Of a DNA stretch of 48,095 bases, positions 26,640 to 35,539 are shown in pieces. Location: positions 1 through 48,095 of the forward strand of contig JAQVCV010000034.1 in NCBI GenBank assembly GCA_028689615.1. The letters run 5' to 3'. The position numbers were made by a program, and so were the translations under genes. How positions within the stretch are numbered: the stretch's first letter is position 1; each line of letters starts with the position of its first letter. The notes beneath the pieces were generated by a model, which did no database searches, was not told the DNA's origin, and saw only the letters and a program-made list of their open reading frames with translations. The DNA comes from Bacteroidales bacterium (GTDB taxonomy: Bacteria > Bacteroidota > Bacteroidia > Bacteroidales > TTA-H9).

Positions 26640-28109
26640 ATGATTGAGATTATTCATCAGATTGTCAATCCTGAAGTCAGAGCCAGAGCCGCCCGCCGGT
26701 TTAAAGAGCGGGGCATTGTTCTGCCAACTTTTGCCCAGATGAGGCATCCGGAATTGATCCCGGAAGAGATCCACGAAAAACTGAGCCGGGTGGGGTTGTG
26801 GGATCTCAACCCCTTGAATTTGTTTCGGATTACATGGAAAAACCAACCTGTGGCAACAGGCGGAGGCTTCGGTGGCGTTAATTATATCGAGCTCCCGTCG
26901 AGTCTCACGGGTGTCAGGGCCCGTGTAGTGATGCTGGTTGGGAAATGGTTCCCGACAGGAGCCCATAAGGTGGGTGCTGCCTACGGATGCCTGGCGCCTC
27001 GCATCATCACCGGACAGTTTGACCCCACCGTGCATAAAGCCGTGTGGCCCAGTACTGGGAACTACTGCCGTGGTGGTGCATTCGATTCGTATTTGATGGG
27101 ATGCACGGCTGTGGCTATACTTCCGCGAGAAATGAGCCGCGAGCGTTTCGACTGGCTTCACGAAGTGGGCTCAGAAGTAATTGCCACCCCCGGATGCGAA
27201 TCGAATGTGAAAGAGATCTACGATAAATGTTGGGAATTGCGACGCACTCAACCCGATTACGTGATTCTGAATCAGTTTGATGAGTTTGGGAATCCCGTGT
27301 GGCATTACAACGTTACCGGTCCGGCGCTGGAAGAGGTGTTTAACCAAATTGGTGGGCCATCTGCTTCATTGGCAGCTTACATCAGCAACACAGGTTCGGC
27401 CGGTACCATTGCTGCGGGCGATTACCTGCGCACCCGTTTCCCTCAGTTGCGTGTGGTGGCTTCAGAAGCCCTGCAATGTCCCACGCTGCTTCACAATGGA
27501 TTTGGCGGACATCGCATCGAGGGAATTGGCGATAAACACGTGCCCTGGGTTCACAACGTGAAAAATACCGACGTGGTAACCGCAATCGACGATGAAGCCT
27601 GTATGCGCCTGCTTCGACTTTTCAACGAACCCGAGGGAGTAAAATGGCTCACCCAAAACGGCGTGGAAAAGTCGGTAGCCGAAAGTTTGCACCTGATTGG
27701 TATCTCTGGAATTGCCAATTTGTTGAGTGCTGTTAAAACAGCTAAGTACTTCGAACTTACGCCAGACGATGTGGTGATGACCCTGGCAACCGACAGCGTT
27801 GAGCTGTATCAATCGCGACTGAACGAGTTGCAGCAGGAGCGTGGTGCTTATACCGAAATGCAGGCTGCCCGCGATTTTGAAGGTTGCTTGCTTGCCGAAT
27901 CGGTTGCTCATTTGAAGGAACTAACCTACACCGACCGTAAAGCGATCCACAACCTTAAATATTTCACATGGATTGAGCAACAGGAAAAACCGCTCGACGA
28001 ATTGAACCAACTCTGGTACGATCGTACTCTTTGGCCCCGGTTGTTTGGTCAAGCTGATGTTTGGGATCAAATGATTGCCGATTTCAATCGCGATGTAGCT
28101 AACAGTTGA
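26640..28109 (+). CDS. Fold-type II PLP-dependent enzyme of unknown reaction
   Basis: This 489-residue protein has the fold-type II (tryptophan-synthase-beta/cysteine-synthase-like) layout. The candidate Schiff-base lysine is K110 in FPTGAHKVGAAYG, the substrate/PLP loop STGNYCRGG is at 138-146, and a glycine-rich phosphate loop SNTGSAGTIAAG is at 249-260. About 100 residues longer than cysteine synthase or diaminopropionate ammonia-lyase, it has an extended C-terminal helical region. It lies 6 bases after ygfK and 4 bases before another PLP enzyme, where clusters of this kind usually carry ygeX. Ammonia elimination from a diamino acid such as 2,3-diaminopropionate is a reasonable guess, but the substrate is unknown. 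Confidence 0.9.
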   Translation: MIEIIHQIVNPEVRARAARRFKERGIVLPTFAQMRHPELIPEEIHEKLSRVGLWDLNPLNLFRITWKNQPVATGGGFGGVNYIELPSSLTGVRARVVMLVGKWFPTGAHKVGAAYGCLAPRIITGQFDPTVHKAVWPSTGNYCRGGAFDSYLMGCTAVAILPREMSRERFDWLHEVGSEVIATPGCESNVKEIYDKCWELRRTQPDYVILNQFDEFGNPVWHYNVTGPALEEVFNQIGGPSASLAAYISNTGSAGTIAAGDYLRTRFPQLRVVASEALQCPTLLHNGFGGHRIEGIGDKHVPWVHNVKNTDVVTAIDDEACMRLLRLFNEPEGVKWLTQNGVEKSVAESLHLIGISGIANLLSAVKTAKYFELTPDDVVMTLATDSVELYQSRLNELQQERGAYTEMQAARDFEGCLLAESVAHLKELTYTDRKAIHNLKYFTWIEQQEKPLDELNQLWYDRTLWPRLFGQADVWDQMIADFNRDVANS

Positions 28110-28113
28110 TTGT

Positions 28114-29352
28114 ATGAAATACTGGTTTCAATGCAACGATTGCGGGAAGGTTTTCCGCGAGAATTTTCTCTATCTCTGCCCCGATTGTTCTGCAGGGAAT
28201 TCGCCCTCATTACCTCCGACCGGTGTGTTGAAAACACTCTACGATTACGACCTGATAAGGGGTGCGGCTCACCCGGCCAACCTTTTCGATGAGTTGTATC
28301 TGCAAAAGTTCTTGCCACTGCTCCCGGTTCAGCATATAGAAAGTTTTGGCCCTCTGCGGGTTGGAAATACCCCCCTGGTGGAGGTGGCTGGACTAGTGGA
28401 TAACAGAAGGTTGCGTGTTCTGGTCAAAGACGATTCTCAAAATCCTACCTTTTCGTTCAAAGACCGGGCTTCGGTTTTGGTCTCGGCCTGGGCCGCTGAA
28501 AACAACATCACCACACTTGTTGCGGCTTCAACAGGCAACGCTGGTTCGTCGTTGGCAGGTATTTGTGCTTCAAATGCTCAAAATTCTGTTATTCTTGCTC
28601 CGGCATCGGCCCCTCCAGCCAAGTTGCTCCAAATGATGATGTACGGAGCCCGAACGGTGTTGGTTGATGGAACCTACGACGATGCTTTTGATCTGAGCAT
28701 CACGTTAACTCAAAGGTTGGGATGGTTCAACCGAAACACAGCATTCAATCCATTCACAATAGAGGGAAAAAAAACGGTGGCATTCGAGATTTTTCGCCAA
28801 ACCTGTGGTGCTATGCCCGATTTTATTTTCGTGCCGGTGGGCGATGGTGTTATTCTTTCGGGTCTTTATAAAGGGTTGGAGGATTTGCTGATGTTGGGAA
28901 TTCTTCGTCGTATGCCTGTTGTGGTTGCCGTCCAAAGCAAACAAAGCGATAACCTTGTCAGAAATCATGGTCAACCCACTTTTGTGAGCCGTCAGTCCAC
29001 CACGTTGGCCGATTCTATATCGGTTGACATACCTCGTAATTTTCACATGGCTTCCGCGTTTTTAACCAGATACAATGGGGCGACTATCTCTGTTGACGAT
29101 CAGGATATTGTGTTCGCCGCACGCAGGTTGGCTGCCTGTTCAGGTGTGTTTACCGAACCTGCCGGTGCTGCTGCTGTGGCCGGTTTTCTGAAATGGTCAG
29201 AGAATCAAAAGGGAACCGCAGCTGCAAATGTTGTCATCCTGGCCACAGGTAGCGGTCTGAAAGACGTTGCAACACCACTTATCAATTTCCCTTTTCCACA
29301 ACCTGTGCAACCCCATCCTGATGCTGTTATTGAGTTTTTAAAAAGAAATTAG
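28114..29352 (+). CDS. Threonine-synthase-like PLP enzyme with zinc ribbon
   Basis: This 412-residue protein begins with a zinc-ribbon pattern (C7, C10, C22, C25: CNDCGKVF and LCPDC), then the fold-type II core. K116 in PTFSFKDRAS is the likely PLP lysine, STGNAGSSLAG is at 139-149, and VGDGVILSGLYKG near 235-250 is the phosphate-binding loop. It would be annotated as threonine synthase by homology. Its location inside a purine/N-heterocycle cluster, 4 bases after one PLP enzyme and 1 base before the Mo-hydroxylase, argues for a different eliminase or replacement reaction. No hom or thrB gene is nearby. Confidence 0.88.
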   Translation: MKYWFQCNDCGKVFRENFLYLCPDCSAGNSPSLPPTGVLKTLYDYDLIRGAAHPANLFDELYLQKFLPLLPVQHIESFGPLRVGNTPLVEVAGLVDNRRLRVLVKDDSQNPTFSFKDRASVLVSAWAAENNITTLVAASTGNAGSSLAGICASNAQNSVILAPASAPPAKLLQMMMYGARTVLVDGTYDDAFDLSITLTQRLGWFNRNTAFNPFTIEGKKTVAFEIFRQTCGAMPDFIFVPVGDGVILSGLYKGLEDLLMLGILRRMPVVVAVQSKQSDNLVRNHGQPTFVSRQSTTLADSISVDIPRNFHMASAFLTRYNGATISVDDQDIVFAARRLAACSGVFTEPAGAAAVAGFLKWSENQKGTAAANVVILATGSGLKDVATPLINFPFPQPVQPHPDAVIEFLKRN

Positions 29353-29353
29353 A

Positions 29354-31909
29354 ATGATCAACCTGACTATCAACAATACACGTATCAATTATCAAGGTAA
29401 TCCTGAAAGGAGTCTGCTTCAGTTTCTGCGCAACGATCTGGAGATCACTTCTGCAAAAGATGGTTGCTCTGGCCAGGGAGCCTGTGGAGCCTGCCTGGTG
29501 GAGATCGACGGTAAGCCAAGGTTGAGCTGTGTTACACCGATGTCGAACCTTGATGGGACCGTGGTTTTTACGCTCGATGGAATCCCTTCTGCGGTTCGCG
29601 ATGCCATAGCTGCCTGGTTTGTTGAGGAGGGAGCCGTGCAATGTGGTTTTTGTACCCCCGGTTTTGTGATGCGGACCCATCTTTTGCTTCGCGAAACTCC
29701 AAATCCAACGGTTGCACAAATTCGTCAGGCTTTAAAAAGTCATTTATGTCGTTGCACAGGCTACAAAAAAATTGAACGCGCCATTAGCCAGGCCGCCGAC
29801 TCCTTTCATGGCAATTCAAGGCCACCTGCTATGAACAGGGTTGGAGCAGTGGGTCAGTCGATGCACAAATACAAGGCCTTGGAAGCAGCCACGGGTAAGC
29901 GTCGGTTTGTCAACGATCTTTTTTTCGAGGGTATGGTTCACGGGGCACTTCGTTTCGCCGATCATCCACGTGCAGCAGTTCTTGCTGTCCATACTTCTGC
30001 AGCCCGGTCAGCCGACGGCGTTTTTAGGGTGTTTACCGCTGCTGATATTCCCGGTAACCGGTTTACCGGCTTGATTTTTAACGACTGGCCGCTGATGATA
30101 GCACAGGGTGAAACCACACGTTACATCGGCGATGTTGTGGCTTTGGTGATAGCCCAAACCGCCGAGCAGGCTCGTGCTGCTGCCGATTCCATCGTTGTGG
30201 ATTATGAAATACACGATCCGGTTACTGATCCCTTCGAGGCCATGAAGCCTGATTCAGTGAGGGTTCATCCTGATAAAGCCAACCTGCTTGAAACTTGCCG
30301 GTTGACCAGGGGTGATGTTGACAGGGAATTGACTGAAGCTGCTTTTATAGCTGAAGGCGACTATCAAACCCAACGCATCGAGCACGCATTTTTGGAACCT
30401 GAAGCGTGTGTTGCCCTTCCCGAAGACGACGGTTTGCATGTGTATTCAGGTGGACAGGGAATCTATGAAGACCGTCGGCAGATTGCATCGCTGCTGGGAA
30501 TCGACGAACAGCTTGTAAGGGTAACCCTCGTGCCTAACGGGGGTGGTTTTGGTGGTAAGGAGGATCTCACGGTTCAGGGTCATGCTGCTTTGGCTGCGTG
30601 GCTTTTGCGCAGACCGGTTAAAATGGCTTTGTCGCGCCCCGAGTCCATCAGGATGCACCCCAAACGCCATCCGGTTTTCCTTAAAATGAAGCTTGCCTGC
30701 AACGCGCAGGGCATGCTCACAGCTATGTGGCTGGAGGCTGTGGGCGACACAGGCGCTTATGCTTCGGTGGGAACCAAGGTGATGGAGCGCATCGCCGGAC
30801 ACGCCACCGGCGGCTACTTTGTGCCGGCAATTCAACTGTTGGCTCATACTGTTTATACCAACAACATTCCATCGGGAGCCATGCGTGGCTTTGGCGCCAA
30901 CCAGGCTGCCTTTGCCCTCGAAGGCTGCATCGACGAATTGTGCCGAAAAGGCGGGTTCGACCGTTGGAAATTTCGCTGGGATAACGCCCTGGTTGACGGA
31001 TTGCCTACTGCTACGGGCGACCATGTGAAAGGCTCCGGCATCAGGGCGTGCCTGAAGGCTGTTGAACAGGCTTTTCGGGGTGCCTCTTTTGCAGGATTGG
31101 CCTGTGGAATTAAAAACAGTGGGATTGGAAACGGTATGGTTGACTCTTCGGAGGTGGTTGTCGAAATTAAAGAACAGGGAAGGGTGTTGCTCCATCAGGG
31201 ATGGACTGAAATGGGACAGGGGGTGCATACCATCGCTGCCCAGATCTTTATGCAGGAAACAGGCATCAGTGCTTCCAAAGTTGAGGTGATCACCGACACT
31301 GCATCGGGAATCACCACCGGCATGACCACCTCGTCAAGAGCTACTGTGCTGCTTGGAAATGCCATTAAAGAGGCTTGCCGTGATTTGCGAAACGATTTGA
31401 AAAACAGCAACCTGAACTCACTGGCCGGAAGGTGCTACAGAGCAAAATGGCAATGCGACTGGACCGTGAAACCCGATCAAAACAACCCCGACGGACCAAC
31501 ACATTATGGCTATGGATATGCTGCTCAGGTTGCAGTACTGGATGCCGACGGCACTCTGAAAAAAATTGTAGCCGCTCACGATGCAGGCCGCATCATCAAC
31601 CCGGTGCTTTTCGAAGGTCAGATTGAAGGGGCCGTGCATATGGGTGCGGGTTATGCCCTCACCGAGAACCTCCCTTTGGTCAACGGGCATCTTGCTTCAG
31701 ATCGCTTGCGCGATTGTGGGGTTCTCAGAGCTCATCAAACACCGGATATTGAAGTGCTTGGAGTCGAAGTGCCCGATTCTGTTGGGCCATATGGTGCGAA
31801 GGGGGTCGGCGAAATAGGTTTGGTTCCCACCGCGGCCGCCATAGCCAACGCATATACTGCCTTCGACGGCCAACGCAGATTTGTTTTACCTTTAAAACCA
31901 GTAAAATGA
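29354..31909 (+). CDS. xdhD: Fused FeS/molybdenum hydroxylase (XdhD-like, selenium-dependent XDH family)
   Basis: This 851-residue protein fuses a two-cluster ferredoxin domain to the Mo-binding domain. The first cluster uses C38, C44, C47 and C59; the second uses C97, C100, C132 and C134. The hammerhead domain starts near 175, GGGFGGKEDLTVQ near 395 binds the cofactor, and the catalytic glutamate is in GVGEIGLVP near 820. There is no FAD domain. Members of this family have been linked to a labile selenium ligand, but that cannot be seen here. It should hydroxylate a purine such as xanthine, hypoxanthine or urate. It overlaps ssnA as ATGA. Confidence 0.92.
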   Translation: MINLTINNTRINYQGNPERSLLQFLRNDLEITSAKDGCSGQGACGACLVEIDGKPRLSCVTPMSNLDGTVVFTLDGIPSAVRDAIAAWFVEEGAVQCGFCTPGFVMRTHLLLRETPNPTVAQIRQALKSHLCRCTGYKKIERAISQAADSFHGNSRPPAMNRVGAVGQSMHKYKALEAATGKRRFVNDLFFEGMVHGALRFADHPRAAVLAVHTSAARSADGVFRVFTAADIPGNRFTGLIFNDWPLMIAQGETTRYIGDVVALVIAQTAEQARAAADSIVVDYEIHDPVTDPFEAMKPDSVRVHPDKANLLETCRLTRGDVDRELTEAAFIAEGDYQTQRIEHAFLEPEACVALPEDDGLHVYSGGQGIYEDRRQIASLLGIDEQLVRVTLVPNGGGFGGKEDLTVQGHAALAAWLLRRPVKMALSRPESIRMHPKRHPVFLKMKLACNAQGMLTAMWLEAVGDTGAYASVGTKVMERIAGHATGGYFVPAIQLLAHTVYTNNIPSGAMRGFGANQAAFALEGCIDELCRKGGFDRWKFRWDNALVDGLPTATGDHVKGSGIRACLKAVEQAFRGASFAGLACGIKNSGIGNGMVDSSEVVVEIKEQGRVLLHQGWTEMGQGVHTIAAQIFMQETGISASKVEVITDTASGITTGMTTSSRATVLLGNAIKEACRDLRNDLKNSNLNSLAGRCYRAKWQCDWTVKPDQNNPDGPTHYGYGYAAQVAVLDADGTLKKIVAAHDAGRIINPVLFEGQIEGAVHMGAGYALTENLPLVNGHLASDRLRDCGVLRAHQTPDIEVLGVEVPDSVGPYGAKGVGEIGLVPTAAAIANAYTAFDGQRRFVLPLKPVK

Positions 31910-33165
31910 TCCATCTTAAAAATGCTACTTATATCGAATGGCAGACCTTTGAACCTATCGAACTCGACGTCTGGGTGGAAGAGGGTCTGGGGAAAAGCTT
32001 CAGCTTTCAGCCTCCGCCAACGATTCCAAACGATTTAGTTACCCTCGATTGTTCTGGTATGTTGGTCATGCGAAATCTGGTGAATGCGCATCACCATGCC
32101 TATTCGGCTCTGGCAACCGGAATGCCCATGCCCGATCCAATCCCCATTAATTTTCTGGAGACCCTCCGGAAAATTTGGTGGCGGCTCGACAGAGCTCTCG
32201 ATGCCAGTATGATACGTTCCAGCGCATTGGTAACAGCCGTGGCTTGTGCCAAGGCGGGGTGCACCTTTGCAATCGATCACCATTCAAGTCCTGAGGTCAT
32301 TGCCGGATCACTCGATCTTGTTTCGGAAGCCTTTGAAGAAGTGGGGCTTCATCATTTGCTGTGTTACGAAATCACCGATCGCAATGGCAAAGAAGGAGCT
32401 CGTGCCGGGTTGGAAGAGTCGCGACGCTATTTGTCGAAACGCCAGGGTTTGGTTGGACTTCATGCGAGTTTTACTGTCGAAGACGATACGCTCCATCAGG
32501 CAGTTGGCCTGGCTTCAGAATACCATACCGGAATCCATGTGCATCTGGCAGAGGATGCAATTGACGAGAGCCATTGCAGGTCAACATGGGGGAAATCTGT
32601 TGTGGAGCGATTTGCCGGGGCCGGGGTTCTTCAGTTGAAAGGGAATATTTTTGCACACGGTATTCATCTGAATGCTACTGAACGGAGGCTGATAGCGCAA
32701 TCTGATTCGTGGTTGGTGGCAAACTACGATTCAAATCTCAACAACGGCGTTGGAGTTTTTACAGGCACCGGGTTGGGACCTAAGGTGATGCTCGGTACCG
32801 ACGGGATGCACAGCGATATGATTGCTGCTTCTCAAACAGCCTGGTTTACCGGCAAAGGCTATGAGCCTTTGAATCTGAATAAGGTTTTTCAGCGAATGCA
32901 AATGGCTCATTTGTATCTTGCTGCTCATAAATTCGAAGGAAATTCTGATAACAATCTGGTTGTTCTGAACTATCAGTCTCCCACACCTGTTTCGCAAGCC
33001 AATTTCGCCTCTCATTGGTTTTACGGACTCAGGTCGTCGTTCGTTGAATATGTAATTTCCGACGGGCGATTGGTTGTGGATAAAGGGCGTTGCAAGCTTG
33101 TGGATGAAGAGGCCGTGATGGCCGAAGCACGTGAACACGCTCGTCGTCTTTGGTCGAAGTTGTAG
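31906..33165 (+). CDS. ssnA: SsnA, putative metal-dependent aminohydrolase
   Basis: This 419-residue protein (E. coli SsnA is about 442) is of the amidohydrolase superfamily, guanine/chlorohydrolase branch. NAHHHAYSAL at residues 60-69 gives the first metal histidines, HVHLAEDAIDE near 207 the next, and LGTDGMHSDMI near 302 the catalytic aspartate. It is expected to deaminate or open a ring in a purine-derived substrate. The ATG overlaps the XdhD-like gene's stop as ATGA (31906-31909), so the two are translationally coupled. Confidence 0.93.
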   Translation: MIHLKNATYIEWQTFEPIELDVWVEEGLGKSFSFQPPPTIPNDLVTLDCSGMLVMRNLVNAHHHAYSALATGMPMPDPIPINFLETLRKIWWRLDRALDASMIRSSALVTAVACAKAGCTFAIDHHSSPEVIAGSLDLVSEAFEEVGLHHLLCYEITDRNGKEGARAGLEESRRYLSKRQGLVGLHASFTVEDDTLHQAVGLASEYHTGIHVHLAEDAIDESHCRSTWGKSVVERFAGAGVLQLKGNIFAHGIHLNATERRLIAQSDSWLVANYDSNLNNGVGVFTGTGLGPKVMLGTDGMHSDMIAASQTAWFTGKGYEPLNLNKVFQRMQMAHLYLAAHKFEGNSDNNLVVLNYQSPTPVSQANFASHWFYGLRSSFVEYVISDGRLVVDKGRCKLVDEEAVMAEAREHARRLWSKL

Positions 33166-33175
33166 TGCTCGTAGT

Positions 33176-34507
33176 ATGGAAAAAATTGCTATTTGTGGTG
33201 GAACAATTCCTGGCTTGGGTCAAAAAAATGTGTTGATTGACCACGGAAATGTAGTTGATTTAATTGCTGATTCAGAGAATTTGTCTGACGACTGGATCAG
33301 GATGGATGCTGCAAACAAGCTGGTGATCCCCGGCGGCATCGATCCACATGTGCACCTTCAGCTTCCAACAGAGGCTGGCCCTTCGTCTGATGATTTTTTG
33401 TCGGGAAGCAAGGCTGCTCTCGCCGGAGGTACAACAGCCCTCATCGATTTTGTCACCCCATCGAGAGGTCAACTACTCAGCGAAGCCTATGCAAACAGAT
33501 TAAACGAGGCTAGCCGGGCTGTTGTCCCTGTGAATTTCCACATGGGGGTCACCTGGTGGGATGAAACCGTTCCGGGTCAGATGCGTTGGTGTGTTGAAGA
33601 GGCTGGCATCAAGTCTTTCAAGGTATATCTGGCCTATGGCAGTACCATTGGTATAACAATGCAACAGCTTCGCGGGGTTATGGTTGAGGCAGCCCGCCTT
33701 CAAGCTGTAGTTGCGGTTCATGCCGAGGATGGAACGGTTATCGACCGGCTGCGCGATGAAATCGTTGCTTCGGGCTGTCATTCGCCTCTGGGACATTGTT
33801 TGTCGCGTCCGGTTGAAACTGAGGTAGCAGCTGTGGCTGAGGTCATTCAACTTGTTCGCGAAACAGGTTGCGCAGTTTATTTCGTCCATATCAGCACTGC
33901 TCCGGCTGCCTGGTTGATTGGACAGGCAAAAACGGAAGGGTTACCCGTGATGGCAGAAACCTGTATTCAGTACCTGGTGTTGAACGACGAGGTTTACAGG
34001 CGTCCGTTCAACTTGTCGGCACCTTGCGTCATCAGCCCCCCACTTCGTTCGCGCGATCATGTAGCGGGATTGTGGAAAGCATTGGCCGAAGGTGTCTTTG
34101 ATGTGGTTTCAACCGATCATTGTCCTTTTAATCTGAAAGGACAGAAAGACAAAGGTATTAACGATTTTAGGCTGATACCCAACGGCGCGGGAGGGATAGA
34201 ATACCGTCTTTCATTGTTGTGGTCATTCGGAGTTGTCAATCGGTTGATTGATCCCGGTTTGTGGATTCGTCTTGTTTCTTCCAATCCGGCGAAAATTTTT
34301 GGGCTTACCGGGCAGGGCGAAATCAGGCGCGGGGGCAGGGCCGATCTGGTAATTTGGAACACTCATTCTGAACGTATTATCAGTGCTGAAAATCAGTTCC
34401 AGTGTTGCGATACAAATATTTATGAGGGGATCAGGATTGAAGGCGGGGCTGAAGTTGTTTTTTTACAGGGGAAGAGGGTCTTTGACAGCAATACTGGCCT
34501 GATCTGA
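33176..34507 (+). CDS. hyuA: HyuA/dihydropyrimidinase-family cyclic amidohydrolase
   Basis: The ATG at 33176 gives 443 residues and starts 10 bases after ssnA; a longer frame would overlap ssnA by 35 bases. Zinc-site motifs are GGIDPHVHLQLP at 53-64, the carbamylated lysine K145 in IKSFKVYLAYG, HAEDG near 182, HISTAP near 239 and VSTDHCPFN near 313. It hydrolyses cyclic amides such as hydantoins or dihydropyrimidines, and here probably opens the imidazole or pyrimidine ring of an oxidised purine. It is the last gene of the six-gene operon; no clear terminator hairpin follows, only a T-run near 34550. Confidence 0.93.
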   Translation: MEKIAICGGTIPGLGQKNVLIDHGNVVDLIADSENLSDDWIRMDAANKLVIPGGIDPHVHLQLPTEAGPSSDDFLSGSKAALAGGTTALIDFVTPSRGQLLSEAYANRLNEASRAVVPVNFHMGVTWWDETVPGQMRWCVEEAGIKSFKVYLAYGSTIGITMQQLRGVMVEAARLQAVVAVHAEDGTVIDRLRDEIVASGCHSPLGHCLSRPVETEVAAVAEVIQLVRETGCAVYFVHISTAPAAWLIGQAKTEGLPVMAETCIQYLVLNDEVYRRPFNLSAPCVISPPLRSRDHVAGLWKALAEGVFDVVSTDHCPFNLKGQKDKGINDFRLIPNGAGGIEYRLSLLWSFGVVNRLIDPGLWIRLVSSNPAKIFGLTGQGEIRRGGRADLVIWNTHSERIISAENQFQCCDTNIYEGIRIEGGAEVVFLQGKRVFDSNTGLI

Positions 34508-34556
34508 AGGAATCTATACCTGAGAGTAGTCCCCAGCAGCCAGGAGAGTGTTTTTT

Positions 34557-35432
34557 TTAAAGGTCTCTTAAATAAACTCTTATGCGTTCCACAAAGGCAT
34601 GAAAGAGGTTTTTAGAGTACAGCAGGCGTCTGTCTGAAGTCCACACATGAGCTCCTTTTGTACGTAAATCCAGGAGTTTACCACCGTTTTTAACCAATCT
34701 GGCGGCCAGGGTCCCGTCTTCGCTCTGCGCAACGTAACCGGGAGTTCCTTTCAGGTTTCTTCCAACACGTTGTTTTTTTGTGATAAAACCCTTAACTTCA
34801 ACTGCTTTTTGTTTGATAAAGCCAAAATTAAAGCCCAGAACGGTTAAAAATTTGCGGTCTTTTTTGTACCGGATTTTTCGTCCCAAATCTCCCATTATTT
34901 CATAAAAAGCCATAATCAGCCTCGATTGCCCCGGTGAAGGAATAAATGAGTAGGTTCCTTTAACAAGGGTATAGCCCTCTTTTTCGCTGTTCCTGAGTCC
35001 ATCAGTCATGGTCTGAATCCAGGTGTCAGGATAAAGCGTGTCTGCATCGCAGGTGAGTATATATTTTCCTTTGGCGTGTTCTAAACCCATTTGTCTGGCA
35101 AAACCAATGCCCTGGCGCTCTTCAAAAAAGGTATTGACTCCCAGTTTATTAAGCAATTCCGCGGTTCTGTCGGTGGAGTTGTTGTTTACGACAATAAGTT
35201 CGCAAAGAAAATCGAAATGGTTGTTGGCCAACGAGAAAAGGGTCTTGTGCAGGTTATCTTCCTCATTCCATACAGGGATGACAATTGATACAAGAGGTGT
35301 TTGACTGTTGCAATTGAATTTGTTGAGCAGCGATTTTTTTTTCTGAATTACCTCCTCTGACAGGTCGAAAAAGCATGATTTCAGTGTGGCATCATTCAAT
35401 ATCCATGGCGGAACTTTTAACGGGTATAGCAT
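34557..35432 (-). CDS. Family 2 glycosyltransferase
   Basis: This 291-residue GT-A fold protein has VSIVIPVWNEEDNLHKTL at about 49-66, IVVNNNSTDRTAELL near 80 and the metal-binding TCDADTLYPD near 126. It has no clear transmembrane segment, so it should work in the cytoplasm or at the inner membrane face. The acceptor and sugar are unknown, and no polysaccharide genes surround it. The gene is convergent with hyuA and lies downstream of fabD on the same strand, separated from it by a strong terminator, so it is likely transcribed alone. Confidence 0.9.
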   Translation of the reverse strand: MLYPLKVPPWILNDATLKSCFFDLSEEVIQKKKSLLNKFNCNSQTPLVSIVIPVWNEEDNLHKTLFSLANNHFDFLCELIVVNNNSTDRTAELLNKLGVNTFFEERQGIGFARQMGLEHAKGKYILTCDADTLYPDTWIQTMTDGLRNSEKEGYTLVKGTYSFIPSPGQSRLIMAFYEIMGDLGRKIRYKKDRKFLTVLGFNFGFIKQKAVEVKGFITKKQRVGRNLKGTPGYVAQSEDGTLAARLVKNGGKLLDLRTKGAHVWTSDRRLLYSKNLFHAFVERIRVYLRDL

Positions 35433-35503
35433 TCGATTGTAAAATGAGGGTTCAATACAAAAGTAACATGTTTTTTTGAATGATGTTTGATTGGGTTGAG
35501 GTA

Positions 35504-35534
35504 TTAAAAAAAAGCACCCTGTGAAGGGTGCTTT
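35504..35534 (-). terminator. Rho-independent terminator after fabD
   Basis: AAAGCACCCT (35511-35520) pairs perfectly with AGGGTGCTTT (35525-35534) around a 4-base loop. In the minus direction the stem is followed by a run of T (35504-35513). It begins 6 bases after the fabD stop. Confidence 0.92.
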
Positions 35535-35539
35535 AAGTT

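Noticed and set aside
28114-29352. Plain threonine biosynthesis gene thrC
   Set aside because: Homology allows it, but the surrounding operon and 1-4 base spacings point to a catabolic role; kept as threonine-synthase-like.
30446-31228. 260-codon open frame antisense to the XdhD-like gene
   Set aside because: It is fully covered by the Mo-hydroxylase on the other strand and shows no motif of its own.
34508-34556. Terminator after hyuA
   Set aside because: There is a T-run near 34550 but the bases before it do not form a convincing stem.
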